From: Calliopum simillimum
Taxonomy: Eukaryota > Arthropoda > Insecta > Diptera > Lauxaniidae
DNA: 64,000 nt
Assembly (NCBI GenBank): GCA_951812925.1
Contig: OX638372.1
Coordinates: forward strand, 51,177,722 to 51,241,721
Direction of reading: 5' to 3'
A program made the position numbers and the translations under genes. A model generated the notes under the pieces. The model was not told the DNA's origin. It worked only from the letters and a program-made list of their open reading frames with translations, and searched no databases. This document shows positions 1 to 13,907 of the stretch, one piece after another. How positions within the stretch are numbered: position 1 is the first letter of the stretch; every line of letters starts with the position of its first letter.

Positions 1-1540
1 CGCACTAGCATTCTTCAAATACAAAAATACTCTCATTAAGACCGTCTCATGCAAGACTCACAACAAATGCTATCATAACGAAATATATTTTTTTTAATTA
101 AAAAAATTCCTGAAAATCCTAATTCCAGTGGCTGCTAATTTGCATAATATTTGTATGTATGGTAGTAAATTCTTTGTGAACAAAAATCTCAGTATTATTT
201 AGTTTTCTTTTCTAGTCACATTGTTGCTAATGATTCATTTTGTTTATTTTTTAATTGTTGATAAAATGAAATGGTTTTGTTTTGAATTTTTACTTTTTTT
301 TGTTGTATTCATTTTATTAAATGTTATTTGTTTTAAAAATGCTTCACACCGCATGGCTGATATTGACAGCGCCTACCTCATTTACGTTATGACTTAATAT
401 GGACATGTGCTTGCTTTGCTGGCTGTCTGGCATTGACTGAAAGTAATGACGTGTTGCTGCTGTATTGCATGAATCAGCAGCTTTAATTTGGTTTTTTGTG
501 TAATAAGTAAAAAGCCAATATCGTTGATGATTAAGCGTATTATCAATAATTTAGATCATAAAAGTATTCATTGAAATGTTCGTGGGAAGTACAAAAAATT
601 TAATTAAAACAGATGCATTTGTAGAGTAAAAATATGGGTGAAAAAAATGTAATCACTGTGATAAAATACATACATCAAACAATAACTTAACAAAAAAGAT
701 AAAAATAAAATACTAGAAAAACTTCGTTCTATACTTTGTTGCGGAAATATTCACTAGTGCAACTAATGAAACGAGATTTATTTAGTGAAGCATTCTAATT
801 CATTACATTTTTAAAATGTTGATATGAAAATTTAAAAATTTAGTACAAACATTTTTTTAAAGAAAATTTACGGTCTAAAATTTTTTTTTTTGGCAACTAA
901 AGCACTAAAATTTTGTTTCAAAAATTTAGTACTAAAATGTTTTATACAAAAGAAAGTTTAATTTATAGTTTTGAAACGAAAAATTTATTTCCAAGACTCG
1001 GCACTAAATATTTTACAAAAATTTTCTAGAACAAGGTTTTTTCTTTTTCTGGTGAAATAACTTTGCATAAGGAATCCGACTTAATTTTATTTACATAATC
1101 TAGGTAATACTCAAAATCTTATTTGTAGGATCTGTTGCCAAAAACGATCTTCTTAAATTTGTTTTCGGTATTGTATTGCTATTGAATTTGATGCTATGAA
1201 TTTTTATTCCAAATATTCAGTGCCGCATTGTCGTACTGAATTTAGTACTAATTCTTTTTTAAAGATTTTGTAGCAAACACTTTAAAATTTAACCGATGAT
1301 GTAGTACCTGATATTGTACATAAATGGCACATATGGGAAATAACGCCCAGAATCAAAAATTTATTTCGTTGAAGATTTACAATTTGACGTGAAAATTTGT
1401 TAGGAATGAATAAAATTTATCTCTGTTTTCACGAAAAATTTACTTGCTGATGTAGAATTAAGCTGAAAAAATGGTGTCGATCAAATAACCGATCATTATG
1501 GCACATAATTTATATGACATTACTTTTGTCTCGTTTTGGA
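1..1540. other. AT-rich non-coding DNA
   Basis: No gene, splice-compatible exon or element ends seen. The words TTTAGTAC and AGTACTAAA recur (830-1020, 1230-1320). A GC-richer patch lies at 350-480. Confidence 0.6.
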
Positions 1541-2540
1541 GATGTTATCTTTTCGAAATTGCACATTCATATCATGGAAATAATAAACGATTCCATCTTA
1601 ATTTTCATGTGGAAGGTAGTTTTGTCTTCTATTCTAGAAAAATATTTTGGAAGGTCGAAAAAAGGTACTATAGCGATTTTTGTCGTTTAGTACTAAAATA
1701 GTAGTTAATTAAGTACTTTTTTCCCAATACTAAAATTACTTTGGCCGCATAGCGTAGTTCAATACCTTTCTAAAAATGGTCCAAACATGAAAATATGTTC
1801 AGAAATGTTTCAGTTATGGGACATTTTGTGGTCGAACCATTTTTTTAAACTTTCAAAATATCATAGCTTCTAAGCCTCGAGACATACCAACTTTGTCTCT
1901 TTTTTGTATGAAAGATTTTTTTTTGTCTTTCCAAAAAATATATTTTGAAATGTAAAAAAGGTGTACCTGGGCACGTTTTTTGTAGTTTAGTACTAAAATA
2001 GTAGTAAATTAAGTACATTTCACAAAAACTTTTAATTAAGCTTATAACCTGATTCAATACCTTTCCAAAACAGGTCTGGACATGAAATTCAGTTAAGAAA
2101 ATGCCAAGTTATTGACAATTATTTGAGGAAAGTTCGTCACATTTTACGGATTTTTCCATTTTTTGCACTCCACAAGTCATAAAAAATATAGCAAAATTAT
2201 TTTTTTCCCCCTTTTTCAAAGACTAGGCATGAAACGAAACTATGTACCAAATTTCAGAGAAATCGGAAATTGTATTTGGATTTCTGTTGAATTTTCTAGT
2301 TAAATTAAAAAATTTGTGCAGTTGCCTGGTTTTTCCGCAAACGGTATGGAGTTACCTTTTTATTTCCCAAAATGTATCATTTACGCAATTTTTGTTTCTT
2401 AATAACTTTGAAATGATATGCATTATTCAAATTTCGCTCTAATAGAATGATTGTAAAACAAAAAACATTCCATTTTTCATGGTTTTTTCATTTTCCAAAA
2501 AAATGGAGTTACCTGGTTTTTCCGCGCGACCACAGAGTTG
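1540..2540. repeat. Dispersed repeat, copy 1
   Basis: Shares ordered blocks with 47700-48370: GTACTATAGCGATTTTTGTC, AGTACTAAAATAGTAGT, TCAATACCTTTCC, AAGTTATTGACAATT and GAAACGAAAC(T/C)ATGTACCAAA. Part of the unit is itself repeated within 1640-2110. No coding found. Confidence 0.6.
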
Positions 2541-5500
2541 TTCCTTATTGACACATCGAAAGCTAGTTTATATAAAACCAAATATTCACTACTATCATAT
2601 TCGTCCCGGGAGTCACAATAGGCAGCCACGTGTTATATTTTCTTTATGATAATAATTGTTTTTACTAAGTATCAAATTCGAACCAATTAAATAACTACTA
2701 AGTACTCAAATTTTAAGCATTTTGAACGTTTAAATTTAATAATTGAATACAAAAAAGCTTAAACAAATTAATAACAAATCAATTAGAACCATTAAATACT
2801 TAATTGTTAGATATAATTTATCATCTCATGCAATAGTCACAATAAGTGCTGCTGCTGTAATAAATAGTACATCATAACTCATAAATTACTCGCTGTCGGT
2901 AAATGACGGCCAATCGTGCAAAAATACTAGAAATAACAACAATTTAATCAGACAGTTAAATGGCAAAAGATCTTTTTATGAATTTTTTATTTTGATTTTT
3001 GCTGCGATGTATCATTCAGCCCAGTTTCCTAAAGTAGAACAAGTTAAACAACATAGCCGCCGCCGGCCAGCCAGTTAAACCACGTGAGCGCTGGTCGAAA
3101 GAAAACTTGTTAGCGGTCACAATATTTTGTTGTACTTATTACAACAAGGAAGTGTTTAAATTCGCTATGGTTTATAAAAATTATTTTTTTTTATTTTTTT
3201 ATTTTATTTAAATTATATTATGAGAAAAGAATAAAATAATTTGCAATATAACGACAAAATATGATTTTATTTCTATTGCTGTTGTTGTGGCTTAGAACCT
3301 GCTACGCAAAAAGGGGCAAAATGAAAGAACAACAAATAGCGTTAAAAGCAGCAGTTTAAGTCAAACGGGTTGTCATTATTAATTTGAAATAAAGAACACT
3401 AATGAGTTGATCGGCGGATACCATAAAAGCATAAGAACAACATTTGTTTTAGCTAATAACCGATAAAAATTATTAAAAATTAATAAATTGCCATTAAAAT
3501 TCTTGTTCACTGGTTTTTACTCGAAAGGAGCACAATGTGATTTTAAGTTATTTAAAAGCGGGAAATTCTAAATCGCGGTATATGAACGAACAATGTATGT
3601 ACAGATACATAAAATACATAAGTTCCATATACTTGAAAATAAAAAAAAAAATAATACGAGGGTGAAGAGATTTGTGAGCCATATGTGCGTCGGTAGGAAA
3701 TTGCGCCCAAAAACAAAAACGAAACAACGCCCAAATTATTTTCATACATGTTATGGCGATTATCATTTTGGAAATTACGCCTATAATTTTTTTGTTTTGG
3801 GTAATGTTGAAATACAGGTATTCAGGTTATGGCATGATCCACATCTAGCTAATGCGACACTGTTTACTAAAGCATAAGATTTTCTCATCAATTGCTTTAA
3901 TAACTATCTAATTTTTACGTCAAAGCTTTAGATCTCGATTCTTATTTAAAATTACAAAAAATTACATTTAAAATTTTCAGATCAATATGTGCCACTTTAT
4001 TTCTTATGTTATTGTCGTAACGCTTGATATTTATTTGGTCTTAAGCACCATGAGTACTACTTTATTTACGTGTCGTCTTTAACAGCGCTTCACTTTATTA
4101 TTCATTTTATGTTTTATTTAATGATTATCTTTAATGTTGTCAATATGATACTTAAGATGCCACTACAATATATTTAAGTGTAAGCTATAAATTCTTACTA
4201 TGTACTTAAAGAAAAGTTTATTATCTAAGTATATATTAATATGCAAGACAAAAACTTGTCCATCTTTTTTTACTATGTTAAAAATTTAGTATGACTTTAA
4301 AGTATACACCATTAGAAAGGTATTTGTGTGCAGATGGGCACAAAGTTAAAATTATGTCAATATTTTGACTTTAAGCCTGGTCAAATTAAAAACAAATTTT
4401 TCAATATTAACAACAACAAAATACACTGTTACAAAGAGCTAAAAAAAGGATAAAGCACAAATAGAAAGACAAAAAAACATAGCACTGACTTCAAGTTTTT
4501 TGTTTTGTTTATATTTTGCTTGAATTATACTAGGGATGATAAATGAGACTTTCTATTTCGTACCATATAGCAACACAAAAGTACTTAAAGTGTCTAAAAA
4601 TTACCAAAATTATTTCATACATTTGTGGTCGAATTTTGACTACTGGGGGATGCTGGTATGCTTAAAAATATAAAATTTTTTTTTTTTTAATTTTGCTGCT
4701 AAATATTTTTATTTAACGTTGGATAAGGTTCTTTATAGTGATTAATTTTTTTTCCGTGAGAAAAATCTCCCTTTTATACTTGAATAAACAATTTTTTCTA
4801 CGTTGGTCTTTAAGTTAAGCTTTCAGATCTGAACATATTATAGGCTCTTAACACTAAGTTATTTTTGAAAGTTAATATAAGACTTAGATTTAAAATTTTA
4901 GTAGGTACTTAAATATGGGTTGAAAATTTCTGTAGTAATTTTGTACTTACATATATCACGAATTATTTCAATAACACAAAATGTTTAAAAAAACTCACAA
5001 CTAATTTTAAAAAATATTTGAAAGTTGAAAATTATGCCCCTAAGCGACACAGTACAAGTAAAAACAAAAGATAAATATTAATCAATAAAATAAATAGAAA
5101 TCACTCATACGCCATGTTTTTATACCTATAATATTATAACATATAATTTCCAATTTGACAACAGCAACAATCCATTGCTGTTAGGTAATTGTTGAAAAAC
5201 TCGCAAGCAATCAATTAAACAAACAATTGACTTAATTAGGTCTATAGAAAATACATTGAAGCGTGGCTTATACAGCGAAATTCAAGACAACGCCGACAAT
5301 TTAAATTATACGAAAAAAAAACCACTAAACTGTCTGGTAATTTTCCAAACAAATGCATACATGTGCACGTGATGCTTCATGTTTGTAGGTTTAAGAGTGT
5401 TTTTTTTTTTCTCCCAACCAAAAAAACTTCATTGTGTAGAGTTTTAACTATTATTTTTATGCTTTGGTGAGCTTTGAGTCTTCGCTTAACATTTTCAGAA

Positions 5501-6309
5501 GGTTAACTTTTACATAAAAAAAAAAAATTAAAGAACAACGAAAATTGTTACTAAGGAAAAAACTTAGACAATTTTATTTTTATTTCACAAAAGCAACATC
5601 AACTCATATGTTCGTACAACAATAGCAAAATAGACAGCAACCGCGCACAATCGCATTACATAAAGTGAGGGCCAAAATGCTGCAGTAGCTGTTAAGTGAA
5701 ATTTTCTGCCCTGATTACTTTGTTATGGCTGAGCGCTATTTAAACCAGTTTTTAAATCTTTTGCCGCCTCATTGTGATTAAGCAAAGTTCAGTTAAAAAT
5801 GATGATGAGTAATGTTTGATGCAAAATGATTTCAGTTGAATGTTGTACGTATATGTATTTATGTACATATGTTACTTTGGGAAACATTGTAATTGTTTAC
5901 TGCTTTATGTAACTTACAATTTTTCTTTATAACAACTTGGTTAAGTACGCAATGCACACATATAGGTATATCTCGTATGTTAGTATGTAGTTATTTACAT
6001 TGAATATAAATTTACTAAATTTTATTTTAAGAAATAACGATTCTAAATTTATAATTTGCAATTATAGTACCTTCATAACATACAATTTTTCTTAGTCTGC
6101 TTCTGCTTTTTTAAAATTTAATATCGGACTAAATTGTACATACATATGCATGCATGTATGTACTGAGGTAGGTTTTTGTTTCGTGTTTTTAAGATTGAAG
6201 TAAAATATTATGCAGTTTTTGAAAAATGTAAAAATTTTCATTTAAAACCTTAGATCTAAATGTTCACTTCTCTCAAGTACAAAATTTTTAGGATTAAATT
6301 AAAATATTG
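2541..6309. other. AT-rich non-coding DNA
   Basis: No gene recognised. A small GC-rich island at 3045-3115 (GCCGCCGCCGGCCAGCCAG, CACGTGAGCGCTGG) could be regulatory or part of an untranslated exon. The open frame at 3593-3877 overlaps another on the opposite strand and looks like chance. Confidence 0.5.
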
Positions 6310-6890
6310 CATTAAATTCCAGTGCTAATTTTTAGTAAAAGTTTTTAAAACAAAATTTTTAGTACAATTTTTTAGAACAAAATTTTTAGTAAAATATTTT
6401 TAGTACAAAATTTTTAGTACAAATTTTTAGAACAAAATTTTTAGTGCACATTCTAAGCACAAAATTTTTAGTACAAATTTTTAGAACAAAATTTTTAGTA
6501 AAAATTTTTAGTACAAATTTTTAAAACAAAAGTTTTAGTGCAAATATACAGAACAAAATGTTTAGTACAAATTTTAAGATCAAAATTTTTATAACAAATT
6601 TTTTAGTGCAAATTTTTAGTACAAAATTTTTAGTAAAAATTTTTAAAACAAAATTCCTAGTGCAAATTTTAACAACAAATTTTTTAGTACAAATTTTTGC
6701 AACAAAACTTCTAGTACAAATTTTTAGAACAAAATTTTTAGTACTGACATTTTAGTGCTGCAATTTGAGTACAAAATTTTTAGTATTTTATTATAAGTAT
6801 TAAATTTTTAGTATTTAATTATTAGTACTAAATTCGTAGTACTTAAATTTAGTACTTCACTATTATATCAGTACTAAAGTTTAGTACTAA
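6310..6890. repeat. AT-rich degenerate short-period repeat
   Basis: The words TTTTTAGTACAAA and TTTTTAGAACAAA alternate about every 16-20 bases for over 500 bp. The open frame at 6558-6755 simply translates this repeat and is not a gene. Confidence 0.85.
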
Positions 6891-8907
6891 AAGTTATGGA
6901 ATTTTTTTTGAGAAGTCACTGCACTCAGATCGTCCCCTTTATTTCTGAATTGCACCCGAATTTCTGTTAGAGACTGTCAAAGGAGTATGCTGTAATTTTT
7001 TTGAATTCTTTATTTATTACGATCTCAAAAAATCTCGGAATGAGTAATGCGATATATCAATTTTTTTGTCTTGAATCAGGGTACATAAAAAATTTATATC
7101 TTGACCTCGAAATCAACTACTCTAATATATGTTCATACTTAACCTTAGTACAAAATTATTGTTCTACTTGGGCTTAAATATAAAAATTACATTTTGCCGG
7201 TAAAAGATGCAGATTTTTTTAAAAAAAATTTACCAGTATATTGCCACATTTTGTGTGAAAAATTTCAAGTTGAAATATGCCATAAACCTTCCCTTAAAAA
7301 AAATTTTCAAAATAACTTTGACTAATAAAACAAAAGTTTTTAAGTTAATTAATTTTTATTACCACTTGGTAGGCCCTCAAAGGCATAAACATTTTCATAA
7401 CAAAAATTGTATGTACTAAAATTTTTGTGGTTTTTATTTTATGGCTAAAATATGAAAAATTTCTTTCAACAGTTCAAACTTGAAAAAATAACCACACTGC
7501 GGTGTCTGCATTTTATTAAAAAATTGTACATCATTTGCACCCAATCACTTTGCAATTTGCTTTTAAAAATTTTTAATATTTAAAAATTTTAGCAATTTTT
7601 TGTGGTTTTTTTTCTTTTAATATTTTTTTCTTACAATTTTCCTTTTTCTGCCTGTCAACAGCAGCACAACTCACATCTTTTTTAAATTTAAAATGATTTT
7701 GTTTTTTTCTTTTTTAAAAATAATGAATATTTTTAAAAATTTTTTGTTTTCCACTCGCAATATGCTACGCTAATTTAAAGCACTGGAATTTATGTCGGCT
7801 ACTACACATACAAAGACTCGCTTGTCGTAGACAACTGAATATAGAACTAAAGTCACGCCAACGCTGCCTCCATCATAAAACTATGCCTGCATTCAAAAGA
7901 GCGTCATTTTTGTGCCAAGATTTTCTGCAATTTTCTTAATTATTTAAGTAACAACAACAATGACAACGACGTGTTGAGATTCCATAAAATATTTAATGAC
8001 ACGCGTTGCTATTTTTAGTTTAAAACTAAATGTATGAATGAATGATTTTTTTTTTTTTTTTTTCTAGGGTAAAGTGGGGTAGGCACATTATGTAGTACAC
8101 GCAAAACTTGAAAATTAATTTCGTCATTTATTGGCTGGTTCGTTGCACTACGCGCACTATGCGTTTTTCTTTTAATTTGTTGGTGTTGTTGCATATCGCT
8201 GTGAGATTGTATATTTCGCTATATGTGCATGTGTATTTGTGTATAAATCTGATGAGCTCACAATTGACTGGAGTTTATTTTTAAATATTAATAAAAAGTT
8301 TTTATTTATTTTTAGTTTGTATTTCATTGCTAAAAAATTCGCATGATTCATTGAATGAATACTTTTATCTTGAGTTTTCCCATAAATGGCATTTTTAATG
8401 CTGTTGTTCTTAACCTTGTAATAAAATTTAGACAAGTCTCGAGGCGAAATGAAATAAAACTTATAGCAGCTGCCAGTTAATGTTGTTTCTTTCAACAAAT
8501 AAGGAAATATATATGTTTAAGTGATGTACCATGATTTTGAAGTACTTATATAATAGATAACATTAAAAATCTCTAGTGTGGCAACTAAGGGTTAACGTTT
8601 TTTTTTACAATTTTTTGTGCTCAAACTGTAGACATGGGGTAATATTTTGATTTATTATTTACGGTTTATCTTGTACAACATTTCATTTAATATATTTTGG
8701 TGCTTTTTAACTAAATATTTGAGTTTTTAATGTAAAAATTTGTATTACAAATATCCCTTTTGAAATTTTATTGCAAAAAGTTGGCTTATAAATCTTATTG
8801 CGAAGTTTGTAGAAAAGATTTTCTATAAAAATTTATATTAAAAAGATTATTATTACGCATTTCAATATATTTTCGTTTTTTATGCTAGAAAGAGTACAAT
8901 ATATATA
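6891..8907. other. AT-rich non-coding DNA
   Basis: Nothing recognisable as a gene or element. A unique, less AT-rich patch lies at 7740-7960. Confidence 0.5.
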
Positions 8908-9694
8908 CACCTAATTCTATTTTTACACGCTAGATTGGTTCCAGAAAAAACCGTGTAAAAAAAGACATTGATCTTATACAAAAATAAGTGATTGGTTCCT
9001 TATCTTTAAAACCTATTAAGATTAGTGAAAAATGAAAAAACTACAAAATTTGTCTATAAAAAATGTCTTTACCAAGCACGTTCACAAAATATTAACACTT
9101 TTCAAATTTGCTTGTATGCACAATAAGGGAGTTCCCCTAAATTTGTGATATCTGCCGTAAAATTATAACAAGATGCAACTCATTTTCATAGTTTTGAGAA
9201 AATCAAAATTTTATTTTTATTCAGAAAAGGCAGCAACTTCTCTTTCTTAAAAAATTTATTTTATTTTTCATTTTTTTTGTATTGAGTTACTGCCTTTTAT
9301 GATTTTAATTATGAAAAATATGAAAACAGGGTGCAATGTTTACATTTCTTTATTTGCAATTGGCAAGAGAAGTGGAAAACTTAAAAAATTGTCGATTGGA
9401 CTAAAATATAGATAAAAAATTGCTTAATCCGATGGAGAAATAAAGTTTGAAATGCCGTAACTTAGGTTGCGGCCTTATATTTTTTACGGCAGATATGAAC
9501 ACATTTCGCAAAAATTAAATCTGACAAATAAAATTTAAGCCCAAAAACTTTTAAATCGTGTTAAATGGAATAAAATCGTGAAAAAATATTTTTAAAAAAA
9601 TATTTTCAAACCGTGTTAAATCAAAACCGTGTAAAAAAAGACCGTGTAAAAAAAGACCGTGTAAAAAAAGACCGTGTAAAAACAGAATTAAGTG
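8908..9694. mobile_element. 787-bp TA-flanked MITE with CCGTGTAAAA repeats
   Basis: Inverted ends CACCTAATTCTATTTTTACACG (left) and CACTTAATTCTGTTTTTACACG (read inward from the right), flanked by TA (8906-8907; 9695-9696). Near the right end the 15-16-bp unit GACCGTGTAAAAAAA is repeated about four times (9617-9685). A second inverted pair lies inside (ATCTGCCGTAAAA at about 9150 and its complement at about 9485). Pogo/Tigger-like by TA target and end style; no transposase present. Confidence 0.8.
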
Positions 9695-10107
9695 TACATA
9701 TCATATGAAGCATCAAATAAGATAAAAATTTGTTAAGAACATTCTTAAAATTTTGTTCTAAAAATGTTTTGCCCAAAATTTTGCCAATTTATTAAAAATT
9801 TGCCTGCCAGAACTTTTGTAAAAATATCGTACTAAAAATTTATTTTGAAAATTTTTGTACCAAGAATGTTATTTTTAAAACATTGTACTAAAAGCTTGGG
9901 TTTGGTTATGAGAGCATTGTCGGCACATATGTAAGCCGACTTCCACTTTGCATTGGCTTTACAGAAAATAGTCTGTGGAAGCTTTTATATAATTTGTCTT
10001 ACTAGTCTAATGAACCTATAGGTCTGATTTAGTCTAACAGATATTTTGGCAACAGTTTCACTTATTTAGAGATCTATTGGTAATATATTCACTATAACTT
10101 CCAGAGC

Positions 10108-10806
10108 TTTTTACTTATACACTACACCCATGGTATATTTACTTTGTCCTTCCATTTGTTACGCAGAGAAGGAGGTGTGGTAGATATGGAAAAGTCTATA
10201 TATTCTTAATTAGCGTCACCTCCTGAGTCGATATAAACATGTCTGTCTGGCTGTGCGTGGATATACATTTTTTTGGGAAAACTGAGCAAGATAATTCAAT
10301 GAAATTTGGTAGCAAAAGTTTTAAAATGCTATACTGAAAGCTTTATTTGAGATAATCCAACCAATTTCCACTAAATCACTTAAAATAGTAAAACCAGGCT
10401 CTGACTAAAAACAAGGTGAATTCGGACAAGAAGGCGTGGCACCTCCCATACTAGCAAAAGTTTCGAAATGCTATACAGAAAGCGTTTTTTGAGATAACTC
10501 AACTAAATTTCACTCAGACATCAAGGGACTATAAGTGCCAGCTCTGAGTAAAAACTAGACGAAATCGGACAAGAGCGTGTGGCAACTCCCATTTAAGCGA
10601 AAGCTTCAAAGTGCTATACTGAAAACGGTTTTTGAGATAATCTTAACGAATTTCACTCAGGCACTGAGGACAGTAGTGGCAAGAGTAAAAGCTATGTGAA
10701 TTCGGACAAAAGATCGTGGCACCTCTCGTACAAACAAAATTTTCAAAATGCTGCAGTGTAAGGTACTCTTAATGTTTAGCCAGGCCAAAGGTAAAACTCT
10801 TAATAG
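10108..10806 (+). mobile_element. DINE-1/Helentron-like element, copy A (diverged)
   Basis: Family features seen across five copies: the 5' end is TTTTTATACCCTACACCC, followed by a block with AACGCAGAGAAGGAGG, a GATCAGCGTCACCTCCTGAG block and CATGTCCGTCTG. Next come an AGCC/GGCT microsatellite and several roughly 130-140-bp units containing GTGGCACCTCCCATA. The 3' end has GTGTAGGGTAT (inverse of the start), a 15-bp palindrome (TTTGGCCAGGCCAAA) and CTAG. This copy is the most diverged: the palindrome reads TTTAGCCAGGCCAAA and the end ATAG. Similarity to Drosophila DINE-1-type repeats is from memory. Confidence 0.8.
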
Positions 10807-13800
10807 TTTTTTTTTTTTTTTGGAGTAGTCCTCATAGTCCCAGTTATTATTTTCCAATTCTCTTACATTGGTCTAAAAGGTTTTTTTTTGAAAATTTTTT
10901 TGTTATTTTGGTACAGTTTGATTTCTGATTTTAGTCATTTAAATTTTTCCGATAAGATTTTAATACCTAATTTGTGCTTAAGAAAGTTTTAATCGGAAAT
11001 TTTCATTAAAAAATATTGAGAGTTTTAAAATGTTTTCCTTTGTTACATTTAGAAAAGGAAAAAAAATATCTATGATGCAGTCCCGGGGATAGTGTCCATG
11101 TTTTCGAAATCATTTTCCTTACTTTACGAAAGAATATTTCTACCAATTAAAAAGAGTTTGACTCATTTAAATTTTTAGTGTAGGTACTTTTTTTCTATAT
11201 ACTATAATTTCATAAACTTTTGTATTTTTATACGTTGAAAGTTTTTCATAAGATAGGGGAAAAACCCAATGTGTAAATTACAGTAAAAAAAAATATCCAC
11301 TGATAATTTAGATTTTTTAAATTTAATTTGAATTATTTTAAAAGCTGGTTTTTTTCTTGATTAGAATAATATATCAATAATAAATTATCATTGTTAGAGA
11401 ATAAAAAAGTTCACTGTACGTTTAAGCACGAGCAAAAAAATCGACACTTAACTTTTTTTTCCAACTTTAAATGAATTTCTACACCTCTGCATATTCAATT
11501 TAAATCAAAACTAAACTGTATGTAGTTAAAACAACAAATGAAATCATTTTGTAATAAACTTTGCACATATGGCGTCTACATCTCTAGCGTATTCGCACTA
11601 TGGGTAATTAAATAAAAATGTCAGGCTTAATAATGTGCTGCAGAAGGCATACAAATTGAGCATAAAATAAATTAAAAGTACATAATGAAAAAAATCAGGG
11701 GATTGACAAAAAATTATTTTTTGTTTTTTTTTCACAAAAAAGTTTAATAACAATAGTGTGCTCACAAAAAAAGTTAAAAATTTGGTAAAATACTATTGTG
11801 CAATTAAAGCACAAGTTTTTTCTCCAAATCCAACAAAAATTAATGATCAAATAATAAACATAAAAAACGTAAAAAAGTATTGTAGTACGTATTACTACTA
11901 AGTATATTACAGTAGTTTTCTTCAGAAACCAACTGTCATACATTAAGACACCAGTTCAAACTGGTTAGCCGTTTATATAGAGCAAAAATGGTAATGAATT
12001 GAAATCAATCATTGAGTTAAATAGAAACATGCAAATGTCTATGACTTAAGCAGCATATCAGCTGTAGAGAAGAAAAAAATCTCATGAAAACCTTGAAAAA
12101 GCCGGCAGTTCGTGAATGTTTAGTAAGCGGTGAATTGGTTTCATTTCATAGCTATCAAAGTTCAAATATACATTTAGGAAAAAATAAAATATATTCAATG
12201 TGAAGCAATTTTTTGGCCCACATTTTTTATTATATGCATGTTATTAGCGCAACACTTAAATTGTTTATTTGTGAAAAAGTTATAAATTATTTTTGTTAAT
12301 TTTTTTAAAAAATCTTTCATTTGGTATAACGTGAAAAAATCATTAAATTTAATTTAATTTAAAAAGTTTATTACCAAATTTTAGAAAAAAAAAATTCAAA
12401 AGTTTAGTACCCAATAAGTATTTTCTTCAAAATTTACTCTATTCCTGAGTCCCCAGGCACCACGATATACCCTCCTTCTTCTTTTTCTTCTTCTTCTTCT
12501 TCTTCTTCTTCATCACACACGGTGACATGGCTGGCTAGTGCCTTGAATTCTCTCCAACATTTATCCGAACAAAATATTTCTTGTTGGATTGTCCAGGATG
12601 TCTTCGCTCTTCTGCGTTTTCTCCCATCGTAAGTGTTCTATCGAAAATTTAGCACTTTAATTTGTATATATTTCCGGATTCAGTATTCAATTCTTTCTGC
12701 CAAAATTTAAATTTTGGGCTTGAGTACTCAAATTTCATTAAAATTCTGAAATTTAATACCAAAAATAAATTTTTCAAAATTCGAGTACTAAAAAAAAAAA
12801 TTTTTTAAATTTAGGAATAACTATTTTTTTTCCACAATTTATTACTAAAATATAAGTTAATTTTATTTTGACTTTTGTCACTACGAAAAATGTAAAATAG
12901 ACATTTTCAAACATGAGTAATTTTATACACAAAGTGCTAAGCATAGTGCTAAGCATAGTGCTAAAATTCCAACTGCTATAATCTAGCCATAAAAATATAA
13001 TTTCCAAAAGTAAGTGCGTACTAAAAATTGTTCTTCTAGATTTTACTGCTACGCTTGTTTGAATCCAAAACATATCACTTGAAATATTATTTGAAATATT
13101 TAATAAAAAATTTAAAATAAATATATTTTATCAATTTCTTTCGGTTACTGCTAACATTTTTATCAGCAAGCTTGCTACATATAAGGAAATATGAAAATAA
13201 AAAAGTTTTTTCCCCAACTGTTTGTATTACTAAATAAAAAAAAAAACCCGCAAATGATTGCTTATCAAAGTAAGTCATACATATTATCAGCTGTTTGGAT
13301 GATAATTCAACTTTTGTCGTTCATATGGTTTTGACTTGAGGTAGGCGCGTATTTTTTTTTTTTTTCTTAACGTACACCCTGTTAAGAAACAAAATTTTAA
13401 CATTTATTAAAGCTTACGTGTACAAAGCGCGTCATATGTCACGATAACGCCCATATTTGTAAGTATGAAATTCATACTTGTTTCATATTTGTTTTGCTTC
13501 TATAGGTCTTAAGTATCCACAGTATATAATTTATCTTATCAAATTCATAGTAAAATAAGTGAATAAAATACGCAGAACACTTATTTGATTAAGTACGCTT
13601 AAAAATAAAGGTGTTAAGCTTATTAGCATGATATAAATTTCTTAGTGCGTAGTACCACAATATCAAATATACAGATATATACTTAAAAGAATCTACGCAT
13701 ACCAATTTAGATACAGTCTTACAGTTAAAAAAAAAACTGCGTAGACTTTAACTTTGGCTATACTTCAGGAATGAAATACATTCCTGAAAATGAAAATTCT

Positions 13801-13905
13801 CTTATTTAGCAACAAAAATCCCACACATTTTTGTGTAAAAAAATTTTTAGTTACCTTTATACGAGCAAAGTCGATTCTTGGAACCGAATATTATCTATAT
13901 TATAT
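10807..13905. other. AT-rich non-coding DNA with a LINE scrap
   Basis: Apart from the possible LINE end and TTC microsatellite near 12474-12640, no genes or element ends were seen. The word GTGCTAAGCATA is tandemly repeated near 12935-12965. Confidence 0.5.
12474..12640 (-). pseudogene. Possible LINE 3' end with GAA tail
   Basis: On the minus strand a short frame (GRKRRRAKTSWTIQQEI, then WREFKALASHVT) resembles the C-terminal GRPKTxWrxxxxxE...AxdRxxWr tail of many LINE proteins. It is followed by a (GAA)n microsatellite (12476-12512), a common LINE 3' terminus. Short and weak evidence. Confidence 0.35.
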
Positions 13906-13907
13906 TA

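Noticed and set aside
3548..3877. Overlapping open frames of 94, 72 and 65 codons on both strands
   Set aside because: They overlap antisense, lack family motifs, and have AT-driven composition; no splice or promoter support.
6558..6755. 65-codon frame with repeating FLVQIF peptides
   Set aside because: It is a direct translation of the short-period AT repeat at 6310-6890.
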